From positions 62,001-126,000 of the forward strand of contig NZ_JAOQJV010000005.1 in the NCBI RefSeq assembly GCF_025567415.1: 64,000 nt of DNA, written 5' to 3'. Every line of letters begins with the position of its first letter. Positions within the stretch are counted from its first letter, which is position 1. The DNA is from Claveliimonas ammoniilytica. GTDB taxonomy: Bacteria > Bacillota > Clostridia > Lachnospirales > Lachnospiraceae. The translations under genes and the position numbers were made by a program. Below, one piece after another: positions 33,822-43,863 of this stretch. The notes under the pieces were generated by a model, which saw nothing but the letters and a program-made list of their open reading frames with translations, ran no database searches and was not told the DNA's origin.

Positions 33822-36800
33822 ATGGCATTTGCACATTTACATGTCCATACAGAGTACAGTCTGCTGGACGGTTCCAATAAAATTAAAGAATGTGTAGCGC
33901 GAGTAAAAGAACTTGGCATGAACAGTGTGGCGATCACAGACCATGGTGTGATGTATGGCGTGATTGATTTCTACCGTGCGGCGAAGGCAGCAGGGATTCA
34001 TCCGGTTCTTGGAAGTGAGGTCTATGTGGCACCGGGCTCCAGATTCAGCAAAGAGCCGGGGCAGGGCAATGAAGACCGCTATTATCACCTGGTGCTGCTG
34101 GCAGAGAATGACACAGGCTATCACAATCTGATGAAGATCGTGTCCCGGGGATTTACTGAGGGCTATTATTACAAGCCGAGAGTAGACCTGGAGGTGCTGG
34201 AAGAGTTTCACGAGGGCATTATTGCGCTGAGTGCGTGTCTGGCAGGAGAAGTGCAGAGATACGTGGCGCGCGGACTCTACGAAGAAGGTAAAGAAGCAGC
34301 ACTGAGATACGAGCACATTTTCGGAAAGGGGAATTTCTTTCTGGAGCTTCAGGATCATGGGATTTCGGAGCAGCAGCTGGTGAATCAGGGTTTGCTGCGC
34401 ATGAGCAGGGAGACAGGGATTCCGCTGGTTGCAACGAATGACGTGCATTATACGTATGCGGATGATGTGAAGCCGCACGACATTCTGCTGTGTCTGCAAA
34501 CCGGTAAGAAACTGGCAGACGAAGACCGTATGCGTTACGAGGGCGGACAGTATTACATTAAGTCCGAAGAAGAGATGAAGGCGCTGTTTCCATATGCGCT
34601 GGAAGCACTCGAAAATACTCAGAAGATCGCAGACCGTTGTCAGGTGGAGATTGAATTCGGTGTGACAAAGCTTCCGAAATATGACGTGCCGGACGGCTGG
34701 ACATCCTGGGAGTACCTGAATAAGCTCTGCCATGAAGGACTGGCGGAGCGCTATCAGCCGGTGTCAGAAGAACTGACGACAAGGCTGGATTATGAATTAT
34801 CGGTTATTAAGACCATGGGATATGTGGATTATTTCCTGATTGTGTGGGATTTTATCAAATATGCAAAGGATCATGGCATCATGGTAGGACCGGGGCGTGG
34901 CTCCGCTGCCGGAAGTCTTGTCTCTTACTGTCTGGGGATCACGACCATCGATCCGATCCGGTATCAGCTGCTCTTTGAGCGCTTCCTGAATCCGGAGCGT
35001 GTATCCATGCCTGATATTGACGTGGACTTTGAACCGGAGGGCAGACAGGCGATGATCGAGTATGTCAGCCGCAAATACGGTGCCGACTGTGTGGTGCAGA
35101 TCGTAACCTTTGGTACGCTGGCAGCCCGTGGTGTAATCCGCGATGTAGGACGTGTGATGGATCTTCCATATGCGTTCGTGGACAGCATTGCGAAAATGGT
35201 GCCACAGGAATTAAATATCACATTGGACAAGGCGTTAGCGGCTAATGGAGAGTTCCGCAAGCTATATCAGGAAGACGAGCAGGTGCAGGAACTTGTGGAT
35301 ATGTCCAAACGTCTGGAAGGTCTTCCGAGGCATACGTCCATGCATGCGGCGGGCGTCGTGATCAGTCAGAAGTCGGTGGATGAATACGTGCCGTTGTCTT
35401 TGGGATCAGACGGTGCAGTGGTAACGCAGTTTACCATGACGACACTGGAGGAACTGGGACTTCTGAAAATGGACTTTCTGGGACTCCGCAACCTGACGGT
35501 GATCCGTGATGCAGTGGAGATGATCGGGAAGGATACAGGAAAGGCACTGGATCTGAACCAGATCGATTATGATGATAAAAAGGTACTGGATTATATCGGA
35601 ACAGGTAAGACAGACGGTATCTTCCAGCTTGAAAGTGCGGGCATGAAGAGTTTCATGAAGGAACTGAAGCCTTACAGCCTGGAGGATATTATCGCGGGTA
35701 TCGCGTTGTATCGTCCGGGACCGATGGACTTTATCCCGCAGTATATTAAAGGTAAGAATAACAGAGATGATATCATCTACGATTGTCCGCAGCTGGAACC
35801 GATCCTGGAACCGACTTATGGATGTATCGTCTACCAGGAACAGGTTATGCAGATCGTGCGTGATCTGGCGGGCTATACATTGGGACGAAGCGATCTGCTG
35901 CGCCGTGCCATGTCTAAGAAAAAGGGCGAGGTCATGCAACGGGAGCGTCAGAACTTTGTATACGGCAATGAGGAAGAAGGCGTACCGGGCTGCATTAAGA
36001 ATGGTATCGATGAAGCAACAGCGAATAAAATCTATGATGAGATGATCGACTTTGCAAAGTACGCATTTAACAAGTCACATGCAGCGGCGTATGCAGTGGT
36101 ATCTTATCAGACTGCATATCTGAAATACTACTATCCGGTAGAATTTATGGCAGCACTGCTGACTTCAGTCATTGATAATTCCGGTAAAGTGGCTGAGTAT
36201 ATCTACAGCTGCCGCCAGATGGGCATCCAGATCCTGCCGCCGGATATTAATAAAAGTGTGGGAACATTTTCGGTAGAGAACGGCAATATCCGTTTTGGTC
36301 TGACTGCAATTAAGAGCGTGGGACGACCGGTGATCCAGGCAATCATTGAAGAGCGGAACGAGCGCGGTGAGTTTAAGCATCTGAAGGACTTTATCGAGCG
36401 CATGGGTGGCAGGGAAGTCAATAAGCGTACAATTGAGAACTTTATCAAGGCAGGCGTATTTGACAGCCTGGGCGGCACCCGTAAGCAGTTCATGATGATC
36501 TACATTCAGATCATGGATCAGGTCAATCAGGAGCGGAAATATTCCATGACCGGGCAGATGTCACTGTTTGATCTGGTGGATGATGAGCAGAAGAAAGAAT
36601 TCGAGATTCCGCTTCCGAAAGTGGGAGAGTACGAGAAAGAGAATAAGCTTGCGTTCGAGAAAGAAGTACTTGGAGTTTATCTGACCGGACATCCGTTAGA
36701 GGATTACGAAGAGAAGTGGAAAAAGAGCATTTCCAGAACAACGCTGGACTTCCAGATTGATGACGAGACCGGAAGGTCAAGGGTTCGTGACGGAGCGAAG

Positions 36801-37292
36801 GAAATCGTTGGTGGTATGATTACCAATAAAACGATCAAATATACAAGGAATAACAAGACCATGGCGTTCCTGACCATCGAAGATCTAATGGGAACGGTAG
36901 AAGTTGTGGTATTTCCGAGAGACTATGAGCGCAATCAGAATTATCTGAACGAGGACAGTAAGGTCTTTGTAAAAGGTCGTGTGTCTGAAGAAGATGATGC
37001 GCCGAGCAAATTGATCTGCGAGACGATCATTCCGTTTGAACAGACAAAGAGAGAGTTGTGGATCCAGTACGGAGACAAGCTGGAATATGGGGAAGATGAA
37101 CCACATCTCTTTGATATGCTTGGAGAGAGTGAGGGCAATGATACAGTGGTTATTTACTGTAAGAAAGAGCGTGCGATCAAGCGGCTTTCGGCAGGACGTA
37201 ATGTGTGCGCGGAACCGGCACTGATCGTGAAGCTGAAGAACTATTATGGAGAAGACCGGATCAGAGTTGTGGAAAAGTCTATTGAAAGGTAG
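33822..37292 (+). CDS. dnaE: DNA polymerase III subunit alpha
   Basis: The 1156-residue DnaE-type polymerase. Domain order: N-terminal PHP (HLHVHTEYSLLDG), polymerase core with catalytic PDIDVDF (about 397-403) and GPGRGSAAGSLVSYCLGIT, HHH region, then a C-terminal OB-fold (VGGMITNKTIKYTRNNKTMA). In low-G+C Gram positives DnaE extends primers, with PolC as main replicase. The start ATG is preceded by AGGAAAAT. It sits in the co-directional run between cvfB and murI (8-nt gap to murI). Confidence 0.97.
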   Translation: MAFAHLHVHTEYSLLDGSNKIKECVARVKELGMNSVAITDHGVMYGVIDFYRAAKAAGIHPVLGSEVYVAPGSRFSKEPGQGNEDRYYHLVLLAENDTGYHNLMKIVSRGFTEGYYYKPRVDLEVLEEFHEGIIALSACLAGEVQRYVARGLYEEGKEAALRYEHIFGKGNFFLELQDHGISEQQLVNQGLLRMSRETGIPLVATNDVHYTYADDVKPHDILLCLQTGKKLADEDRMRYEGGQYYIKSEEEMKALFPYALEALENTQKIADRCQVEIEFGVTKLPKYDVPDGWTSWEYLNKLCHEGLAERYQPVSEELTTRLDYELSVIKTMGYVDYFLIVWDFIKYAKDHGIMVGPGRGSAAGSLVSYCLGITTIDPIRYQLLFERFLNPERVSMPDIDVDFEPEGRQAMIEYVSRKYGADCVVQIVTFGTLAARGVIRDVGRVMDLPYAFVDSIAKMVPQELNITLDKALAANGEFRKLYQEDEQVQELVDMSKRLEGLPRHTSMHAAGVVISQKSVDEYVPLSLGSDGAVVTQFTMTTLEELGLLKMDFLGLRNLTVIRDAVEMIGKDTGKALDLNQIDYDDKKVLDYIGTGKTDGIFQLESAGMKSFMKELKPYSLEDIIAGIALYRPGPMDFIPQYIKGKNNRDDIIYDCPQLEPILEPTYGCIVYQEQVMQIVRDLAGYTLGRSDLLRRAMSKKKGEVMQRERQNFVYGNEEEGVPGCIKNGIDEATANKIYDEMIDFAKYAFNKSHAAAYAVVSYQTAYLKYYYPVEFMAALLTSVIDNSGKVAEYIYSCRQMGIQILPPDINKSVGTFSVENGNIRFGLTAIKSVGRPVIQAIIEERNERGEFKHLKDFIERMGGREVNKRTIENFIKAGVFDSLGGTRKQFMMIYIQIMDQVNQERKYSMTGQMSLFDLVDDEQKKEFEIPLPKVGEYEKENKLAFEKEVLGVYLTGHPLEDYEEKWKKSISRTTLDFQIDDETGRSRVRDGAKEIVGGMITNKTIKYTRNNKTMAFLTIEDLMGTVEVVVFPRDYERNQNYLNEDSKVFVKGRVSEEDDAPSKLICETIIPFEQTKRELWIQYGDKLEYGEDEPHLFDMLGESEGNDTVVIYCKKERAIKRLSAGRNVCAEPALIVKLKNYYGEDRIRVVEKSIER

Positions 37293-37300
37293 GGGGTACT

Positions 37301-38122
37301 GTGAATACAGAAGAATTAAGAAAAGCACCGATCGGAGTCTTTGATTCCGGCGTCGGAGGACTGACGGTAGCGAGGGAGATCATGCGTCAGCTTCCGGATG
37401 AGAATATCGTGTATTTTGGAGATACGGCAAGGCTGCCTTATGGAAGTAAGTCAAAGGAGTCGATCATCCGTTTTGCAAAGCAGATCATTCGTTTCCTGCA
37501 GACAAAAAAAGTTAAAGCAATCGTCATCGCATGTAATACGGCGACAGCACAGGCATTGGAAGCCGTGCAGAAAGAATGCGATACCCCGATCATTGGCGTG
37601 ATCGAGCCGGGAGCACGGGCAGCGGTCAAAGAGACGAGAAATAAAAAGATCGGTGTAATCGGAACAGAGGGCACGATCCGCAGTAATATGTACACAAGAA
37701 TCATTAAGGAAATGGATCCGGAGGCAGAAGTAGTCGGTAAAGCATGTCCGCTATTCGTGCCATTAGTGGAAGAAGGATTTGCCAAGCATCATGTTACCGA
37801 AGAAGTAATTGATATTTATCTGCGTGAGATCCGCGATTCGGAAGTGGATACCATGATTCTTGGATGTACCCATTACCCGTTACTGCGGTCAGCGATCATG
37901 CGTTATATGGGGGATCGGGTACATATTGTGAATCCGGCGTATGAGACAGCTATGGATCTGAAGAAGGTTCTGGAAGAACGCGGTATCAGCCGCGGCGTAA
38001 ACGAATTTAACAAGTACGAGTTCTATGTCAGTGATGCGGCAGAGAAATTCAAGCAATTTGCCAATTCCGTATTACCATATGATGTGGGAACGATCCGGCA
38101 GATTAATATCGAGGACTATTAG
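37301..38122 (+). CDS. murI: Glutamate racemase
   Basis: A 273-residue cofactor-independent racemase that supplies D-glutamate for peptidoglycan. Both catalytic cysteines are present: ACNTATA (C78) and GCTHYPLL (C189); the N-terminus has GVFDSGVGGLTVAREI. Start is GTG at 37301 with TAGGGGGTACT upstream. Eight nt after dnaE and followed by a DUF1934 gene, probably one transcript. Confidence 0.96.
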   Translation: MNTEELRKAPIGVFDSGVGGLTVAREIMRQLPDENIVYFGDTARLPYGSKSKESIIRFAKQIIRFLQTKKVKAIVIACNTATAQALEAVQKECDTPIIGVIEPGARAAVKETRNKKIGVIGTEGTIRSNMYTRIIKEMDPEAEVVGKACPLFVPLVEEGFAKHHVTEEVIDIYLREIRDSEVDTMILGCTHYPLLRSAIMRYMGDRVHIVNPAYETAMDLKKVLEERGISRGVNEFNKYEFYVSDAAEKFKQFANSVLPYDVGTIRQINIEDY

Positions 38123-38144
38123 AGAAAGTATCAGGTGAACAGGT

Positions 38145-38585
38145 ATGAAAAAGGATGTACTGATCAGTATTACAGGTCTGCACTATGGAGACTGGAATGC
38201 CGATGGAGAAGAAGCAGAACCGATCGAAGTCATCACTCCGGCTACGTATTATCTGAAGAATGGCAAACATTATGTGATTTATGATGAGGTAGCAGAGGGG
38301 ATGCCGGGGTCTGTCCGTAATACGGTAAAGATTACCGGTGACAGCATGTTTGAGGTTACAAAAAGCGGCCGCGGCGGAAGCAGGATGGTATTCGAGAAGG
38401 ACAAGATGAATATGACGAATTACCAGACGCCATACGGTGAGGTGCTGGTAGGTGTCCATACGAGAGATATTCAGGTTCATGTGGAAGAAGAGAACATAGA
38501 TGTCGAGATTTCCTATGGACTGGATGTAAATGAAGAAGCAGTATCGGAATGTCAGTTAAAGGTGAATATCCGAAGTGTGGGCTAG
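38145..38585 (+). CDS. DUF1934 (YwiB-like) protein
   Basis: A 146-residue calycin-like beta-barrel family protein. KKDVLISITGLHYG, TYYLKNGKHYVIYDEV and MVFEKDKMNMTNYQTPYGEV are the usual DUF1934 landmarks; the C-terminus is rich in alternating hydrophobic strands. Function unknown. 22 nt after murI. Confidence 0.82.
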   Translation: MKKDVLISITGLHYGDWNADGEEAEPIEVITPATYYLKNGKHYVIYDEVAEGMPGSVRNTVKITGDSMFEVTKSGRGGSRMVFEKDKMNMTNYQTPYGEVLVGVHTRDIQVHVEEENIDVEISYGLDVNEEAVSECQLKVNIRSVG

Positions 38586-38600
38586 AAAGCAGGTGAAGCT

Positions 38601-40355
38601 ATGTTTTGTACGAAATGTGGGGAGCAGATTCCGGATGACGGAAAGTTCTGCCCGAAATGCGGTACATCGGTGGTGGAGGATGAGATTCCGGTGACACCAC
38701 CATCAGGAAAAGAAAAGAAGCCATCGGATGTGAACCATCCACCGAAGAAGAAAAAGAAAAAATGGCCATGGATTGTGTTGGTTATTCTGATCTTATTTAT
38801 CATTGCTGTTGTGGCGATTGTAGTGGTGAAAAAACAGTCTGATAAGAAAGAGTACGAAGGAAAGCTCGTTAAGGCTGAAAAAAGCATGAAGGATCTTGAT
38901 TATTCCAAGGCAAAAAAGGAATATCTGGATGCGATCAAGCTGAAACCGGAGAAGAGTAAGCCGTATCTGGGACTTGCTGATCTGTATATTATACAGGACA
39001 AGCCGGAAGAGGCACAGAAGGTGCTGGAAAAAGCGGTCAAATATGTGGATAAAAGTGAGATTAAGGCGGTAGAGACCCGTTACCAGATCTATACATATCC
39101 GGAAAAGACGTTGAAGAAAGAGGAAGGCAGCTGCGATGCTTCGGATGATCTTACCTGTGAGTATAAGAAGAATGCAGCTGGTGTGATCTGGGTAGAATCA
39201 CTGCATGATCTGAAGGGTGTACTGAACTGGTATATAGCAGACTATGATAATGACGGTGAGGAAGAATTGCTGGTATTAACGCTGGATAATGCAAAGGAGT
39301 TCTCTCAGGACTATGATGACAGTATTGTGCGCAATGAAGTTGACCTGCAGATGTACGAGATGGAAGATGGGGAACTGAAGCTTCAGGCAACCTATGAAGG
39401 ACTTATTCCGGTGCTTGGGTATGGAGACAAGGAGGATGATGGCATTTTCCTGAAGAAGAGTGACGACACGATCTATATCTGTGGCAGTTGTGTCAATGAT
39501 GTCTATATGTATGCAAATGGAACGCTGATCAAGTCGTTTGTACTTACCTATACGGATGGAACATTCCAGGTACAGGCCGGACAGGAGAATCCGATTGCAG
39601 GCTCAGAGTGGTCCGGTGAAGCGGATGTGGCAAATCAGATGGCAGATCTGTTGGAACAGATCGGACTTCCTAAGGATGCAGACTGGATACGAAGCGATAA
39701 TATGCCGGTGTTCCGCTTTATGGATCAGGCAGACCATACATTACTCCGTATTCACGGAGAAAATGAAGGTGGAGATCCTTATGCATATTTTGACACCGGG
39801 GATGTGTCAGCTCTTGGCAAGGTAAAGCTGGAGATTAAATACGGTGATATGCAGCCGCAGTACATATCTGATGACACGTTGGAAGATGATTCATCTACAG
39901 CGCAGACGCCGTCACAGAACAGTGCGCCGGATTACTATACGTTGTATGGCGGACTGCTGGATGAGGTGAATGCCGCATATGGAGAATACAATTATTATTA
40001 TATCTATGATATTGACAATGACGGTGTAAAAGAACTTCTGCTGCAGGAAGGAACCTGTGAGGCGGATTATCAGTATTATATCTATACAATCGAGAACGGA
40101 GCTGCAGTGTATCTGGATACGATACCAGGTGGACACACCATGTTCTATGAAGATGCGAAAGGAGGAAGTGGCAATTCCATTCTGCAGCTTCAGGGTCATA
40201 TGGGATATGAGATGATCAGCCGTATCACATTAAATAATGGCAAGGTATCTACGGAACTGTTATCTGAGAGAGAACTGGGCGAAAATGATGAGTATTTCGA
40301 CAATGGTTTTCCGCTTCCGGGATCCAGTGTGACGGATAAGTCATATCTGAATTAA
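38601..40355 (+). CDS. Zinc-ribbon membrane protein with TPR-like and EF-hand-like segments
   Basis: A 584-residue protein. Residues 1-25 are a zinc ribbon (MFCTKCGEQ ... FCPKCGTS, two CxxC pairs). A Lys/Pro linker leads to one membrane helix (WPWIVLVILILFIIAVVAIV, about 55-75). Outside the membrane there is a TPR-like helical stretch (AKKEYLDAIKLKPEKSKPYL). Two calcium-loop-like motifs follow, DYDNDGEEELLVL and DIDNDGVKELLLQ, near the starts of two similar C-terminal domains. Such N-in, C-out zinc-ribbon proteins are common in Lachnospiraceae; function unknown. It ends the co-directional run. Confidence 0.75.
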   Translation: MFCTKCGEQIPDDGKFCPKCGTSVVEDEIPVTPPSGKEKKPSDVNHPPKKKKKKWPWIVLVILILFIIAVVAIVVVKKQSDKKEYEGKLVKAEKSMKDLDYSKAKKEYLDAIKLKPEKSKPYLGLADLYIIQDKPEEAQKVLEKAVKYVDKSEIKAVETRYQIYTYPEKTLKKEEGSCDASDDLTCEYKKNAAGVIWVESLHDLKGVLNWYIADYDNDGEEELLVLTLDNAKEFSQDYDDSIVRNEVDLQMYEMEDGELKLQATYEGLIPVLGYGDKEDDGIFLKKSDDTIYICGSCVNDVYMYANGTLIKSFVLTYTDGTFQVQAGQENPIAGSEWSGEADVANQMADLLEQIGLPKDADWIRSDNMPVFRFMDQADHTLLRIHGENEGGDPYAYFDTGDVSALGKVKLEIKYGDMQPQYISDDTLEDDSSTAQTPSQNSAPDYYTLYGGLLDEVNAAYGEYNYYYIYDIDNDGVKELLLQEGTCEADYQYYIYTIENGAAVYLDTIPGGHTMFYEDAKGGSGNSILQLQGHMGYEMISRITLNNGKVSTELLSERELGENDEYFDNGFPLPGSSVTDKSYLN

Positions 40356-40361
40356 AATATA

Positions 40362-40394
40362 AAAGAGAAGGGTCGCAAAAACCTTCTCTTTTTA
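40362..40394. terminator. Bidirectional terminator
   Basis: A 10-bp stem (40362-40371 with 40382-40391) flanked by A-rich and T-rich ends serves both the zinc-ribbon gene and the convergent membrane-protein gene. Confidence 0.85.
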
Positions 40395-40409
40395 AATGTC
40401 ATTATGAAA

Positions 40410-40850
40410 TTATTTGTTACGAAGTCTTGCGAAGAAGCCTTTTTTCTTCTGTGGCGTCTCAAGTGAACCACGGATACCTCTTACGCCTGTGATATAGATA
40501 CCGCTTACAGTAGCTTTGACTTCCTTCTTAACCGGGATCAGATCATAGATCTGTGTGTCGCACATCATGGTCATGATTCTCGGACCGATCTTAGCCTTAA
40601 CAACCGGCACCTTGGAACGTCTCAGGTACTTTGGTGTGTTGTCAACGATGATCTGTGGGAAACCGGCATCTTTCAGCTTCATCTTCTTCTTATCAATGAC
40701 CAGAAGACTGACCTGCTGTGCTGCTGCGGCTAACTGCTCCTGTTGTGCTTCCTGCTTTTTCTGCATACGATTGCCGAAGTAGTACAGAAGACCCAATGCA
40801 ACGAGAACGATTGCTAATATGATTAATAAAATGATTGTACCTTTACTCAC
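40410..40850 (-). CDS. Conserved membrane-anchored hypothetical protein
   Basis: A 146-residue protein with one N-terminal membrane helix (TIILLIILAIVLVALGLLYY), a Gln/Ala coiled-coil-like segment (QKKQEAQQEQLAAAAQQ) and a small beta-rich domain (LKDAGFPQIIVDNTPKYLRR, VVKAKIGPRIMTMMCDTQIY). The tail is basic. I do not recognise a named family; the soluble part is probably cytoplasmic given the basic residues just after the helix. RBS GGAGG is present. It is transcribed alone. Confidence 0.7.
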   Translation of the reverse strand: MSKGTIILLIILAIVLVALGLLYYFGNRMQKKQEAQQEQLAAAAQQVSLLVIDKKKMKLKDAGFPQIIVDNTPKYLRRSKVPVVKAKIGPRIMTMMCDTQIYDLIPVKKEVKATVSGIYITGVRGIRGSLETPQKKKGFFARLRNK

Positions 40851-40972
40851 GGGAACCCTCCTAAATATGTATTCTGATCTGTGGTGAAACAGAATATACC
40901 TGTCTCGACTGAATCAATACATATTCTAACATCGTTTTTCTCTTAACGCAAGCAATTTACATGATTAGGGGG

Positions 40973-41001
40973 TTACTTTTATAAAAGAACCATTGTATAA
41001 T
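40973..41001 (+). promoter_or_regulatory. Promoter of the cardiolipin synthase gene
   Basis: TTACTT (40973-40978), 17-bp spacer, TATAAT (40996-41001), about 47 nt upstream of the ATG. Confidence 0.65.
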
Positions 41002-41047
41002 GAAGCATTATCAGAGGAATAAGTTCTGAGAGTACAGAGGTGAGAAC

Positions 41048-42523
41048 ATGATAGAGCTTTTGATGGATGGAATCCACCTGTCATTCTGGTGGATTATGGA
41101 TCATCTGCTGATTATTAATATTATACTGTCGATATTGATTATTTTCTTCCAGAGGCGCAATCCGACAACTGTATGGACGTGGCTTCTGGTGCTTTACTTT
41201 ATTCCGGGTCTCGGATTTATCCTGTACCTGGTGTTGGGACAGAATTTTCATAAAGACCGAATGTTTCGAATGAAGGAGATTGAAGGTCAGGTTAAATATG
41301 CCGTCCGCAAGCAAGGGGAATCCATCTATCGGCGGGAACTCAGGTTCAGAGATCCCGAGCTTGACAGGTACAGGCAGTTGATGCTGTATAATCTGAATGC
41401 CGGTGAGGCAGTGCTTACAGATAATAATGATATTCGTATTTATACGGATGGTAAGGAGAAGTTCAAAGCACTTCTCTGGGAAATGGAACACGCCAGAAGT
41501 TATATTCATCTGCAGTATTATATTATCAAGAGAGATGAATTGTGGAAGCAGATCGAGGAGGTGCTGATCCGTAAGGCGAGACAGGGAGTAGAAGTCCGTG
41601 TACTGTTTGACAGTATGGGGTGCCGTACCATGCATAATAAAGACTGGGAGCGGCTGGAAGCAGAAGGTATCCATGTGGCAGAATTCTTTCCGGCAGTACT
41701 TGGAAAATTGCAGCTTCGTGTGAATTACCGTAATCATCGTAAGATTGCGGTGATTGATGGGCGTATTGGTTTTGTTGGAGGATTTAATATCGGCAGGGAA
41801 TATCTGGGCAGAGATCCGAAATTCGGTTACTGGAGAGACACACATATCTGTCTGGAAGGTTCCGCAGTACTGTCGCTTGCAATCCGTTTTATTCTGGACT
41901 GGAACTATGCGGCATCAGAGAATCTTTTCCTGGATGACCGCCTGTTTGAGACACCGCACTTTGAACGCAACGGCAGGGAGCCGGTGCAGATCATATCCAG
42001 TGGACCGGACTCTCACAGCCAGGAGATACGCGATAATTACCTGCATCTGATCCATCTGGCGAAGAAAAGTATCTGTATTCAGACACCATATTTTATACCG
42101 GATACGGATATCCTGGATGCGCTTAAGATTGCAGCTAAATCTGGTGTAGATGTGAGGATTATGATCCCGTGTAAGCCGGATCATCCATTTGTATACTGGG
42201 CAACGTACTCTTATCTCGGGGAGATGATAGAAGCGGGAGCCAAATGCTATACTTATGACAATGGATTCCTGCACGCCAAGTGTCTGTGCGTAGATGGGCA
42301 GGTGACCTGTATGGGTACTGCAAATATGGATATCCGAAGCTTTGCGCTGAACTTTGAGGTTAACGCGGTAATCTATAGTGCCAGAGTAACCAGACAGCTG
42401 GAACAGGCATTTCATAATGATATAGAGAAGTCCACGCTGGTTACACGCAAGATGTACAGGAATCGTGGCATGGTGATCCGGATCAAGGAGCAGGTATCAA
42501 GGCTGCTGTCGCCGGTTTTATAA
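41048..42523 (+). CDS. cls: Cardiolipin synthase
   Basis: A 491-residue PLD-superfamily enzyme joining two phosphatidylglycerols (or PG with PE). It has two N-terminal membrane helices and two HKD motifs: HRKIAVIDGRIGFVGG (about 229) and HAKCLCVDGQVTCMGTANMD (about 408). Length and order match bacterial Cls. It acts at the membrane and is transcribed from its own promoter. Confidence 0.95.
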   Translation: MIELLMDGIHLSFWWIMDHLLIINIILSILIIFFQRRNPTTVWTWLLVLYFIPGLGFILYLVLGQNFHKDRMFRMKEIEGQVKYAVRKQGESIYRRELRFRDPELDRYRQLMLYNLNAGEAVLTDNNDIRIYTDGKEKFKALLWEMEHARSYIHLQYYIIKRDELWKQIEEVLIRKARQGVEVRVLFDSMGCRTMHNKDWERLEAEGIHVAEFFPAVLGKLQLRVNYRNHRKIAVIDGRIGFVGGFNIGREYLGRDPKFGYWRDTHICLEGSAVLSLAIRFILDWNYAASENLFLDDRLFETPHFERNGREPVQIISSGPDSHSQEIRDNYLHLIHLAKKSICIQTPYFIPDTDILDALKIAAKSGVDVRIMIPCKPDHPFVYWATYSYLGEMIEAGAKCYTYDNGFLHAKCLCVDGQVTCMGTANMDIRSFALNFEVNAVIYSARVTRQLEQAFHNDIEKSTLVTRKMYRNRGMVIRIKEQVSRLLSPVL

Positions 42524-42606
42524 AGATTCTGTGAAAAAGGTTTTTTTGAAAAGTTAATTGTGCTATACTAAAGGGCGTTTGATGAAAGAAAGTACGAGGT
42601 GTATTT

Positions 42607-43716
42607 ATGAAAAAGAAATTAGCAGTGTTAGTTGCGGGAACCCTTGCAGCATCTATGCTTCTGTCAGGATGTTCCAGCAATGACGCATCCAATGATTACG
42701 TAACAGTAGGTGGATATAAAGGTATCGAAGTAGACGACGTGGAAGAGCCGGCTGAAGTGACAGATGATGATGTTAATAATTACATTGAGGCAGTCCGCAA
42801 TCAGTATGCAACTTCCGAGCAGATCACAGACCGAGGTGTTATCGCCGGAGATACGGTTAATATTGATTTCGTAGGTAAGATAGACGGAGAAGCATTTGAT
42901 AAAGGAAGTGCAGAAGGATATGATCTTCAGATCGGATCAGGTTCCTTTATCGATGGATTTGAGGATTCTATTATCGGTCACACACCAGGTGAGACATTTG
43001 ACTGGAATGGCAAGTTCCCGGATGATTACAGTAATAATCCGGATCTGGCAGGAAAGGATGTTACATTTACCATTACAGTTAATTACATTAATGGTGAGAC
43101 GCAGCTTCCGGAACTGAACGATGAGTTCGTACAGGAAGTATCTGAGAAGTCCAAGACGGTCAAAGAGTATAAGAAAGAGATTAAAAAGCAGCTTACAGAG
43201 AGCAGCACGACAGACTATGATACACAGCTTCAGGATGAGGCATGGAATGCAGTTCTGGACAAAGCAGAGGTTAAGAAATATCCGGATGGAGACGTAGAGG
43301 ATATTGAGAATCAGATCAAAGAGCAGTATCAGAATGCGGCAGATTCTTACGGACTGGCATTCGAAGACTTCCTGGCACAGTATTACAGCATGTCAGAGGA
43401 TGATTTTAATAAGCAGGTTAAAGATGCGGCAAAAGAGACTGTAAAGCAGAGACTGGTGGCACAGGCAATCGCCGATAAAGAAAAGCTGACACCAAGCAAG
43501 AAAGAGCTGAACAAAGAATATAAGAAACTGGCAGAGCAGTACGGATATGAAGATGTAGATGCGCTGAAAGAGATCGCAAGCGAAGATACACTTAAGAATA
43601 TCGTAATCACCAATAAGGTGAAAGAATTCCTGGCTGATAACTGCATTCAGGTAAAGAGTGATAAGAAGTCTGATTCATCATCTTCATCAGATTCAAGTTC
43701 CTCAAGCTCCAAATAA
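42607..43716 (+). CDS. Trigger-factor-like FKBP-type peptidyl-prolyl isomerase lipoprotein
   Basis: A 369-residue lipoprotein (signal to lipobox LLSGC, C22). The FKBP domain reads GVIAGDTVNIDFVGKIDGEA, GSGSFIDGFEDSIIGHTPGE. A trigger-factor C-terminal helical domain follows (TVKEYKKEIKKQLTESS, YYSMSEDDFNKQVKDAAKET), ending in a Ser-rich tail. The ribosome-binding N-domain of trigger factor is missing, so it is an extracellular foldase-chaperone rather than the cytosolic factor. A strong terminator follows. Confidence 0.88.
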   Translation: MKKKLAVLVAGTLAASMLLSGCSSNDASNDYVTVGGYKGIEVDDVEEPAEVTDDDVNNYIEAVRNQYATSEQITDRGVIAGDTVNIDFVGKIDGEAFDKGSAEGYDLQIGSGSFIDGFEDSIIGHTPGETFDWNGKFPDDYSNNPDLAGKDVTFTITVNYINGETQLPELNDEFVQEVSEKSKTVKEYKKEIKKQLTESSTTDYDTQLQDEAWNAVLDKAEVKKYPDGDVEDIENQIKEQYQNAADSYGLAFEDFLAQYYSMSEDDFNKQVKDAAKETVKQRLVAQAIADKEKLTPSKKELNKEYKKLAEQYGYEDVDALKEIASEDTLKNIVITNKVKEFLADNCIQVKSDKKSDSSSSSDSSSSSSK

Positions 43717-43738
43717 GAGAATAAGTGTGAATGATACA

Positions 43739-43774
43739 GGACTGTACACGAAAGTAGTGTGCAGTCCTTTTTTT
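43739..43774 (+). terminator. Terminator after the trigger-factor-like gene
   Basis: Perfect-length 11-bp stem (43739-43749 with 43757-43767, one G-T pair), 7-nt loop, then seven T. Confidence 0.92.
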
Positions 43775-43784
43775 GCATTTGTTT

Positions 43785-43832
43785 GGAATAAAATAACCCC
43801 TAAGCAGACGGGGTACGTTGTCTGCTTAGGGG
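43785..43832 (-). terminator. Terminator after the flavoenzyme gene
   Basis: A perfect 13-bp stem (43797-43809 with 43820-43832) followed on the minus strand by TTATTTTATTCC. Confidence 0.85.
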
Positions 43833-43863
43833 CAATCCGTGTCCGGAACAGCATCACAGATAA

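Noticed and set aside
33837..34733. 298-codon minus-strand frame inside dnaE
   Set aside because: Shadow of the DnaE PHP and polymerase region; no independent support.
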